Shown here: positions 51,455 to 57,792 of the stretch, in pieces
How the letters are laid out: every line of letters starts with the position of its first letter
How positions within the stretch are numbered: the stretch's first letter is position 1
Assembly (NCBI GenBank): GCA_947488905.1
Contig: CANLBJ010000003.1
Coordinates: 362,887-426,886 of the forward strand
Origin: Ulvibacter algarum
GTDB lineage: Bacteria > Bacteroidota > Bacteroidia > Flavobacteriales > Flavobacteriaceae
Direction of reading: 5' to 3'
DNA: 64,000 bases
Program-made: the position numbers and the translations under genes
The notes under the pieces: model-generated
Told to the model about the DNA's origin: nothing
Databases searched by the model: none
What the model saw: the letters and a program-made list of their open reading frames with translations, nothing else

Positions 51455-52699
51455 TTGATTTATATTTACAACATACTTATCCATATTGCAAATTTTGGTT
51501 TGCAGATAGCCCAATTTTTTAGTCCTAAATTGCGGTTATTTGTGCAAGGAAGAAAAAAGACTTTTAGTATTACATCTGAAATTTTAACACCTCAAGATCG
51601 CACTATTTGGTTTCACTGCGCCTCTCTTGGTGAGTATGAACAAGGTGTCCCTATAATGGAAGTGCTAAAAAAGAAACACCCCAACTATAAACTAGTTGTC
51701 ACTTTTTTCTCTCCCTCTGGCTTTGAAGTTAAAAAAAACAACACCCTGGCAGATGTCACCGTATATCTCCCAATGGACACTAAAAGCAATGCCAAAAAAT
51801 TTATTAAAGCTATTAATCCCGTTTGTGCTTTTTTTGTAAAATATGAGGTTTGGCCTAATTATCTTTTTGAACTTGAAAAGAAAAATATCCCGGCAATATT
51901 AGTTTCTGGAGCATTTAGAAAAGAACAAGTCTATTTTAAAAGTCACGGTAGTTTAATGCGTAAAGCTTTAAAAACGTTTGATCACTTTTTTGTGCAAAAC
52001 GCTGCCTCAAAATCATTACTTGCCTCTATAAATTTAAACAATGTAACTGTAAGCGGCGACACTCGTTTTGACCGTGTGAATCACCAAATAGAGATGGACA
52101 ACAGTTTATCATTTATGGACACATTTAAAAAAGACAGTCTTTGCGTTGTCTGCGGAAGCACTTGGCCAGAAGATGAAGCTGTTTTACTAGACTACATAAA
52201 CAGTGCACCACCTCAAGTTTCTTTTGTGATGGCACCACATAAAATAGATGATAATAAAATTGAATCATTTTTAAACAAACTTAAAAAACCAGCTGTTAGA
52301 CATTCAAAAATGACAGATGCATTACTAGCCCAAGCTTCTGTTTTAATTGTAGACAATGTAGGAATGCTTACTAAGATATACAGTTATGCAGATATTGCCT
52401 ATGTGGGTGGCGGTATGGGAACGGATGGTTTACATAATATTCTAGAGCCGGCAACCTTTGGCGTTCCTGTTGTGATTGGCAAAAACTACGAGAAATTTCC
52501 TGAAGCAGAAAGACTTCAGTCATTGGCAGGATTATTTTCTGTGGCTAACCCTGTCGAGTATACTTCAATAATGACAAAACTAGTGAGTGATTTAAATTTC
52601 CGAAGTAAAACGGGAATGATTTGCGGGCATTGGATTAATAGTAATACTGGAGCGACTGCTAGAATTGTGAATTATGTGGATGAAAAGGATTTGTTATGA
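51455..52699 (+). CDS. waaA: WaaA, 3-deoxy-D-manno-octulosonic acid transferase
   Basis: A 414-residue glycosyltransferase. It has HCASLGEYEQGVPIMEVLKKKHPNYKLVVTFFSPSGFE near the N-terminus (the acidic catalytic region) and VGGGMGTDGLHNILEPATFGVPVVIGKNYEKFPEA near the end (CMP-Kdo binding). It adds Kdo to lipid A. No ATG lies near the expected start: the first in-frame ATG is about 70 residues inside, past conserved sequence. A TTG at 51455 gives the usual start (ending in YNILIHIANFG), and another TTG lies at 51440. Confidence 0.9.
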   Translation: MIYIYNILIHIANFGLQIAQFFSPKLRLFVQGRKKTFSITSEILTPQDRTIWFHCASLGEYEQGVPIMEVLKKKHPNYKLVVTFFSPSGFEVKKNNTLADVTVYLPMDTKSNAKKFIKAINPVCAFFVKYEVWPNYLFELEKKNIPAILVSGAFRKEQVYFKSHGSLMRKALKTFDHFFVQNAASKSLLASINLNNVTVSGDTRFDRVNHQIEMDNSLSFMDTFKKDSLCVVCGSTWPEDEAVLLDYINSAPPQVSFVMAPHKIDDNKIESFLNKLKKPAVRHSKMTDALLAQASVLIVDNVGMLTKIYSYADIAYVGGGMGTDGLHNILEPATFGVPVVIGKNYEKFPEAERLQSLAGLFSVANPVEYTSIMTKLVSDLNFRSKTGMICGHWINSNTGATARIVNYVDEKDLL

Positions 52700-53157
52700 A
52701 ATCTTCAACTATAATAATTGTTCTTCTCGTAGTAGTTATTGCTTTTTGTTCTCATTATTTAAAAAATAAGAAAAGAAAAGGAGCGCTAAAAATACTGAAT
52801 GACAGGAGTCCAAAAATTACTTTTGATGAGTATTTAAACTATTTTAAGAATTTAGGATATTCACCCCTGCACATCACACTTCTTTATAAAAAAATCTTGA
52901 TACTTGTGGGTGAAGATCAATTCAATTTTTATCCAGAAGACAATATTGGAGAACTATACTTTTATGATGGTTTAGATGATGTAGAGATTATGGACGGCAT
53001 GTGTCTAGATCTTAATCTTCCTAAGGCTAGTCAAGAAGACATAGATCACGTTCAAAAAGACAACCCATTTTTTAACGCAACCTTTGTTTTAGATTTAATT
53101 TCTTTTATTAAAGCAAAAAACACTAAACTGTCACCGCCTGATTTAAATACCTTCTAA
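52696..53157 (+). CDS. Uncharacterised membrane-anchored protein
   Basis: A 153-residue protein with one N-terminal membrane helix (TIIIVLLVVVIAFCSHYL) and a basic stretch (KNKKRK) after it, then a soluble domain with no recognised motif. The start codon overlaps the waaA stop (ATGA), so the two are translationally coupled. The 3' end overlaps the convergent DUF2461 gene by 35 bases. Confidence 0.7.
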   Translation: MKSSTIIIVLLVVVIAFCSHYLKNKKRKGALKILNDRSPKITFDEYLNYFKNLGYSPLHITLLYKKILILVGEDQFNFYPEDNIGELYFYDGLDDVEIMDGMCLDLNLPKASQEDIDHVQKDNPFFNATFVLDLISFIKAKNTKLSPPDLNTF

Positions 53158-53776
53158 AAGGAACCATTTCTTTATAAACTTCGATCACTTTTTCTTCAAA
53201 ATCTGAAGCCATCACTTGTTCTCTTGTTATATAATGCGATACGGCAAAAGACTTTCTGCGCAATAAATCTATGTGTGGATGGGTCATCTCATAACCGCGG
53301 GGTGTTGTTTTTAATTGTGGTCCTTCTATCATATTTCCGAAGCATTTTTTAAAAGACTTTTTATTTAAAATTGCTTTAAATTCTTCTCCATTATAATCAA
53401 TTGCCTCTCTAAAACTCTTTAAAATTTTTGAAGATGGATGCCAATAACCACCTCCCATAAAACAATGATTTACCCCAAACTCCATATAAAAATCACCTTG
53501 TTTTGTTACTTGATCTAATCCTGCACCAAAATGATCTTTGTAAATAGGTTTGTTAGGCTGAAACATCAAATTATTATTAATTCTATTAATCGCTTTTTTA
53601 CCTGGTGTATCAAAATAATCTTTATCTATTGCAGCAACTTTAGCATTCAATTGCTCTAGCCAGTTAATAAAATCATCTCTCACTGCTTGATATTCTGCTC
53701 TATTTACATCCATCCACTCTTTAGTATTGTTTTGCTGGAGTGACTCTAAAAAAGAAAATAAATTACTGAAATTCAC
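53123..53776 (-). CDS. DUF2461 family protein
   Basis: A 217-residue protein of the TIGR02453 / DUF2461 family. It has FLESLQQNNTKEWMDVNRAEY, DPGKKAINRINNNLMF-like (TPGKKAINRINNNLMFQPNKP) and YKDHFGAGL segments, and a PRGYEMTHPHIDLLRRKSFAV end, all as expected. The role is unknown. The gene shares 35 bases with the 3' end of the opposite gene. Confidence 0.88.
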   Translation of the reverse strand: MNFSNLFSFLESLQQNNTKEWMDVNRAEYQAVRDDFINWLEQLNAKVAAIDKDYFDTPGKKAINRINNNLMFQPNKPIYKDHFGAGLDQVTKQGDFYMEFGVNHCFMGGGYWHPSSKILKSFREAIDYNGEEFKAILNKKSFKKCFGNMIEGPQLKTTPRGYEMTHPHIDLLRRKSFAVSHYITREQVMASDFEEKVIEVYKEMVPFRRYLNQAVTV

Positions 53777-53858
53777 AGCGTTACCTTTAAATATTTATGA
53801 TTTTATATAGAAAATATTATTATATCCTTATTACAAGCTAAGTTATGTAAATCATACA

Positions 53859-53889
53859 TTTGATTGATAAGATAGATGTTCTATTTTAC
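53859..53889 (+). promoter_or_regulatory. Promoter of the small lipoprotein gene
   Basis: TTTG (53859-53862) and TATTTTAC (53882-53889) with a 19-base spacer, 23 bases before the ATG; the -7 box has two mismatches. Confidence 0.4.
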
Positions 53890-53912
53890 TAATCATTAAA
53901 CAAACCATTATT

Positions 53913-54146
53913 ATGAAAAAAATAGTTTTAGTAGCTCTAGCAGCAATAGCAATCTCTTTTACGTCTTGTAGAGACACAGAAAAAACAAAGGCAGAAACTA
54001 TCATTGAGGAGGCTCAAGATAATGACGCTGAAATAGATGTAAGCGATGATGGAGACAAGATAAAAATTGAAGCTCCAAATGGTGACGAAACAAAAATAAA
54101 AATGAAAGATGACGGGGTTAAAATAAAGACAGACGAGAATAAATAA
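53913..54146 (+). CDS. Small acidic lipoprotein
   Basis: A 77-residue protein with a lipobox ending at C19 (AIAISFTSCRDT). The mature part is very rich in Asp, Glu and Lys (EEAQDNDAEIDVSDDGDKIKIEAPNGDETKIKMKDDG), with an alternating beta-strand pattern in the second half. No family is known. It has its own promoter and is followed by a very strong terminator, so it is probably a well-expressed unit. Confidence 0.75.
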   Translation: MKKIVLVALAAIAISFTSCRDTEKTKAETIIEEAQDNDAEIDVSDDGDKIKIEAPNGDETKIKMKDDGVKIKTDENK

Positions 54147-54156
54147 GTTGTTGTTT

Positions 54157-54210
54157 AAGTCATAAAAAAGGGTGGTATTACATATGTAATACCGCCCTTT
54201 TTTATGACTT
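54157..54210. terminator. Near-perfect 54-base palindromic terminator
   Basis: Two 27-base arms (54157-54183 and 54184-54210) pair at all positions, with one G-T wobble in the GGGTGG/CCGCCC part and no loop. A-runs and T-runs lie inside the arms on both sides. It ends both the small lipoprotein gene and the regulator gene. Confidence 0.9.
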
Positions 54211-54235
54211 CTTTTTAATTTTTTCGGGGCTATGA

Positions 54236-55006
54236 TTAAGTGTTAAGTTTATTGATTTGCCCTTTTAACTCTTCCATAGACTGTTGTAGCTCTCTTAATA
54301 AACCACTCTCATTAGGCTCATCTATACCAAAGGTAAGTTTACTGTTTACTAACCACATTTCTTGTATATCTAAAACAGAAACATCAATAGGAATGTATTC
54401 TGGATTTAAAGAGATAAGTCTCACTTTATTAGGTGCATTGGGTACTTTCTGTAATTTTTTAACTAAAACAGAATCTTTTAGTACAACAATATAAATCTTA
54501 CTATCACTAGCTTCACTCACATTAGGCACTGCCCTACCAAGCACCCACTCATTAGGTCTAATATTAGGCAACATACTATCTCCCTCTACTTGAAAACCTC
54601 TGTAGGTCGCATTTCTATATTGTGGCAATGGAATATTAAACGCTGGCAAAGTCTCATACCAATCTACATCTTGTATATTATGAGGATAACCAGCTGCTGC
54701 TTTTTGGTTTACTAAAGCAATAGTCTCGTTTTGTTCTACATCTAGTGTTATCACTTTAGGACTTACATCACCACCGTCAATATTTACAATCTTTGTATAG
54801 CTTTTACCAAAAAGCCATAATGGATTTATATCAAACTGACGTAAAAGCTCCATCACAACATGACCAGAAATTTTAGTCTTACCTCTTTCTATATCTGCAG
54901 TGGTGGCGCCTACATTTAACAATTGAGCAAAGGATTGCTGGGTCTGTTTTTGTTCTTCTCGCACCTTTTTAAAACGTCGAGCTTCTATAGATAGATTATT
55001 TTCCAT
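54236..55006 (-). CDS. LexA-like regulator: XRE-type HTH plus S24 self-cleaving domain
   Basis: A 256-residue protein from the ATG at 55006. The N-terminal HTH (about 8-65) shows FKKVREEQKQTQQSFAQLLNV. The S24 domain has an A105-G106 pair as likely cleavage site (KAAAGYPHN), nucleophile S144 (VEGDSMLPNIRP) and base K183 (DSVLVKKLQK), spaced 39 and 39 residues apart, close to LexA. It is divergent from a radical-SAM DNA-repair pair, with a palindrome in the gap, so it may be a damage-responsive repressor. The upstream codon at 55012 is TTG and was not used. Confidence 0.85.
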   Translation of the reverse strand: MENNLSIEARRFKKVREEQKQTQQSFAQLLNVGATTADIERGKTKISGHVVMELLRQFDINPLWLFGKSYTKIVNIDGGDVSPKVITLDVEQNETIALVNQKAAAGYPHNIQDVDWYETLPAFNIPLPQYRNATYRGFQVEGDSMLPNIRPNEWVLGRAVPNVSEASDSKIYIVVLKDSVLVKKLQKVPNAPNKVRLISLNPEYIPIDVSVLDIQEMWLVNSKLTFGIDEPNESGLLRELQQSMEELKGQINKLNT

Positions 55007-55009
55007 AAT

Positions 55010-55017
55010 CAAATATA
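55010..55017 (-). promoter_or_regulatory. -7 box of the LexA-like regulator gene
   Basis: TATATTTG on the minus strand, a full match to TAnnTTTG, only three bases before the ATG, so the message should be leaderless. Confidence 0.6.
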
Positions 55018-55049
55018 AATAATTATTTGGAATATGTCCTAATTTACTT

Positions 55050-55062
55050 AGGAATTGTTCCT
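55050..55062. promoter_or_regulatory. Putative operator of the LexA-like regulator
   Basis: AGGAATTGTTCCT is a perfect palindrome with a TTG centre, and it touches the -33 box of the repair operon. A related, weaker GGAATATGTCC lies at 55029-55039, near the -33 position of the regulator's own promoter. Confidence 0.5.
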
Positions 55063-55089
55063 TTGAGTGGGATTTAATCCATAAATTTG
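55062..55089 (+). promoter_or_regulatory. Promoter of the radical-SAM DNA-repair operon
   Basis: TTTG (55062-55065) and TAAATTTG (55082-55089), 16 bases apart, match both consensus boxes. The ATG follows after 21 bases. Confidence 0.65.
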
Positions 55090-55110
55090 TCGTTATTCCA
55101 AAATAAGGCT

Positions 55111-56394
55111 ATGAATTTTGAAAGAATTAAAGAAAAATTAGAGATTTTAGCAGATGCTGCTAAATATGACGTGAGCTGTTCTTCTAGTGGCAGTAAACGC
55201 ACTAATAAAAACAAAGGACTAGGAGACAGCAGCGGTATGGGTATTTGCCATACATACACAGAAGATGGTCGTTGTGTTTCTTTATTAAAAATTTTATTGA
55301 CTAATCATTGTATTTATGATTGTGCGTATTGTGTGACAAGAAGAAGCAATGATATAAAACGAGCGGCTTTTAAAGTACAAGAAGTGGTAGATCTCACCAT
55401 CAGTTTTTATAGGCGTAATTATATAGAAGGGCTTTTTTTAAGCAGCGGTATCTTTAAAAATGGAGATTACACGATGGAACGCCTTATTCAAGTTGCAAAA
55501 AAACTAAGGGAAGAAGAAAATTTTAATGGCTATATACACCTTAAATCTATTCCGGGAGCAAGTGACGAGTTAATGCGAGAAGCTGGTTTGTATGCAGATA
55601 GACTGTCTATTAATATAGAAATACCCACAGAAAAGGGACTAAAACTATTAGCCCCAGAAAAAAACAGAAAAGACTTTATACAGCCTATGCAAAAGGTGGC
55701 AAATGAGATTATCCAGTATAAAAGTGAAAAAAAACTAATTAAAAGCACGCCTATTTACGCACCCGCTGGCCAGAGCACTCAAATGATTGTGGGCGCTTCT
55801 GGTGAGACAGATGCAGAGATAATGTACACCTCGAGTTATTTCTATAAAAAGTTTAATTTAAAGCGCGTTTACTATTCTGGATATGTACCCATAAGTTATG
55901 ACAACAGGCTTCCTTCTATTGGGTCTGACGTACCAATTTTAAGAGAAAATAGATTGTACCAAACAGACTGGCTACTGCGCTTTTACGGCTTTGATATTAG
56001 AGAACTACTCAATAAAGAGAATCCAAATCTAGACACAGATATTGACCCAAAATTAAGTTGGGCGTTGCGTAACTTCGGAAATTTTCCAATAGATGTTAAT
56101 CGTGCAGATAAAAACATGCTTGCTAGAATTCCGGGAATTGGGCTCAAGTCTGTTTATAAAATAATTAACGCAAGAAGATTTAGAAAATTAAACTGGGAGC
56201 ATCTCAAGGCAATAGGCATTTCTTTAAATAGAGCTAAGTATTTTATAGTATGTGACTCACGCACTTTTGAATCTAAAGACAGAACAGCAGCTCAAGTAAA
56301 AGGGCTAATTCTAGGAAGTATAAAAAGTAAATTTCATCATAGCTATTCTAATCAATTAAATCTTTTTGATGGGCAGCAAAAAATAATATCGTGA
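55111..56394 (+). CDS. Putative DNA modification/repair radical SAM protein (TIGR03916)
   Basis: A 427-residue radical SAM enzyme from the ATG at 55111. The cluster motif CX3CX2C is C67, C71 and C74 (HCIYDCAYCVTRR). A helix-hairpin-helix DNA-binding part lies near the end (NRADKNMLARIPGIGLKSVYKI). The family is always linked with a TIGR03915 protein and often with a uracil-DNA glycosylase domain; its exact reaction is unknown. Its stop overlaps the start of the next gene by four bases. Confidence 0.9.
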   Translation: MNFERIKEKLEILADAAKYDVSCSSSGSKRTNKNKGLGDSSGMGICHTYTEDGRCVSLLKILLTNHCIYDCAYCVTRRSNDIKRAAFKVQEVVDLTISFYRRNYIEGLFLSSGIFKNGDYTMERLIQVAKKLREEENFNGYIHLKSIPGASDELMREAGLYADRLSINIEIPTEKGLKLLAPEKNRKDFIQPMQKVANEIIQYKSEKKLIKSTPIYAPAGQSTQMIVGASGETDAEIMYTSSYFYKKFNLKRVYYSGYVPISYDNRLPSIGSDVPILRENRLYQTDWLLRFYGFDIRELLNKENPNLDTDIDPKLSWALRNFGNFPIDVNRADKNMLARIPGIGLKSVYKIINARRFRKLNWEHLKAIGISLNRAKYFIVCDSRTFESKDRTAAQVKGLILGSIKSKFHHSYSNQLNLFDGQQKIIS

Positions 56395-57170
56395 AAGCAA
56401 CCACTTTTATTTATGATGGGACTTTTGAGGGGTTTTTAACTTCTGTTTTTGAGGTATATGAGAAGAAGGTAGTGTACCCAAAAATTATGAAGCAAGAACA
56501 TTACAAAGCTTCGTTTTTTGATATTTCCGAAGTAGTTATTACAGACACCCATAAAGCAGACCGAGTATGGAAAAGGATAAATGAAATTGCATCTAGTAAT
56601 GCAAAAAGAACCATATATCACGCTTTTTTAAGCGAGCAACCTACTATAGAAAATGATCTTTTATATTTATTAAAAAAATTATTCTCTACAAGTACACCTA
56701 AGTTAATTGATAAGGATTTTTCTGACCAGATAATCTTGAAGATTTCTAAGATTGTAAAAATGGTAGATCGCGAAAAACATAGGATGGATGCCTTTGTTCG
56801 CTTTAAATTAACTCTAGATAATATTTATACCGCTATTATAGAACCAGACTTTAATGTTTTACCACTTAACAGTGTGCATTTTAAGAACAGATATGCAGAT
56901 CAAAAGTGGTTAATCTATGATTCTAGACGTAAGTATGGTGTTTTTTATAATTTAATCGAAATACAAACTGTTGAGATTGAATTTTTTAACAACATTGCTT
57001 TAGATAAAATAGCAAAAGAGTATCTTTGTCCTAACGAAGATGCCTTTCAGGTTCTATGGAAACAGTATTTTGATAGTACAAATATTGTTTCTAGAAAAAA
57101 CCTTAAACTTCATATTAAACATGTCCCTAAAAGATATTGGAAATATTTAGTTGAAAAACGAGGGGTTTAA
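56391..57170 (+). CDS. TIGR03915 family putative DNA repair protein
   Basis: A 259-residue protein with a GTG start, overlapping the radical-SAM stop (GTGA). It begins TFIYDGTFEGFLTSVFEVYEKK, the hallmark of the family, and the DUF4130-type second half includes REKHRMDAFVRFKLT and RYADQKWLIYDSRRKYGVFYN. It is the obligate partner of the radical-SAM protein; no uracil-DNA glycosylase domain is fused here. The reaction is unknown. Confidence 0.9.
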   Translation: MKATTFIYDGTFEGFLTSVFEVYEKKVVYPKIMKQEHYKASFFDISEVVITDTHKADRVWKRINEIASSNAKRTIYHAFLSEQPTIENDLLYLLKKLFSTSTPKLIDKDFSDQIILKISKIVKMVDREKHRMDAFVRFKLTLDNIYTAIIEPDFNVLPLNSVHFKNRYADQKWLIYDSRRKYGVFYNLIEIQTVEIEFFNNIALDKIAKEYLCPNEDAFQVLWKQYFDSTNIVSRKNLKLHIKHVPKRYWKYLVEKRGV

Positions 57171-57208
57171 TCCTAGTAAACTAATAACACTAACTTAAAT
57201 TTTAACTT

Positions 57209-57649
57209 ATGAAAAAAGTAATTACAACATTTGCTGTTTTAGCACTTATCGTTTCTGTTTCTTCTTGTAGAGAGACTGTAGACAAGACTCAAGACGCAAT
57301 GGAGAACGCAGCAGATGCAGCAGGAGACGCAGTAGAAGGTGCAGTTGACGCAACTGGAGACGCAATGGAATCTGCAGCAGACGCAACTGGTGATGCAATG
57401 GAATCTGCAACTGATGCAGTAGAAGGTGCAGTAGATGCAACTGGAGATGCAATGGAAAATGCAGCAGACAACGTTAAGGACGGAGCTAACAAAGCAATGG
57501 ACAAAGCAGGTGATGCAGTTGACAATGCAAAGGACGGAGCTAACAAAGCAATGGACAAAGCAGGTGATGCAGTTGACAACGCAGCAAACAAAGCTGGAGA
57601 CGCGGTTAAAAAGACTGGCGACAAAATGAAAGATATGACAAAGCACTAA
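57209..57649 (+). CDS. LEA-like repeat lipoprotein
   Basis: A 146-residue protein with a lipobox at C20 (LIVSVSSCRET). The mature part is made of 11-residue-like repeats (DATGDAMESAA, DAVEGAVDATG, AMDKAGDAVDN), rich in Ala, Asp, Gly and Lys, as in LEA-type proteins, which protect other proteins from drying or salt. The gene includes a tandem duplication of 54 bp (57476-57583). No enzyme motif. It may be a stress protein of the periplasm or outer membrane; that is inference from the repeat type. Confidence 0.75.
   Translation: MKKVITTFAVLALIVSVSSCRETVDKTQDAMENAADAAGDAVEGAVDATGDAMESAADATGDAMESATDAVEGAVDATGDAMENAADNVKDGANKAMDKAGDAVDNAKDGANKAMDKAGDAVDNAANKAGDAVKKTGDKMKDMTKH
57476..57583 (+). repeat. 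Tandem 54-bp repeat within the LEA-like gene
   Basis: Two 54-bp copies (57476-57529 and 57530-57583) differ at one base near the end of the unit and encode two identical 18-residue blocks (KDGANKAMDKAGDAVDNA). A recent, in-frame duplication. Confidence 0.88.
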
Positions 57650-57694
57650 TCTTTTAATATACTTACCACTTTTTAAAGTGAATAGTATACTATT

Positions 57695-57728
57695 AAAGCT
57701 GAACAATGATATCATTGTTCAGCTTTTT
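57695..57728. terminator. Perfect palindromic terminator after the LEA-like gene
   Basis: AAAGCTGAACAATGAT (57695-57710) and ATCATTGTTCAGCTTT (57711-57726) are perfect 16-base arms with no loop, followed by T. Confidence 0.9.
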
Positions 57729-57792
57729 TTGCTTTATAACTTCAAGTTAAAACAGATTTTTACAACCAGTTATTTGAGATCTAGCGTTTAAT

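Noticed and set aside
57239..57715. Long minus-strand open frames over the LEA-like gene (158 and 111 codons)
   Set aside because: They are the mirror of a low-complexity repeat gene; the translated products are Cys/Ser or Ala/Ser repeats without start signals, and the plus strand has a proper lipoprotein signal and terminator.
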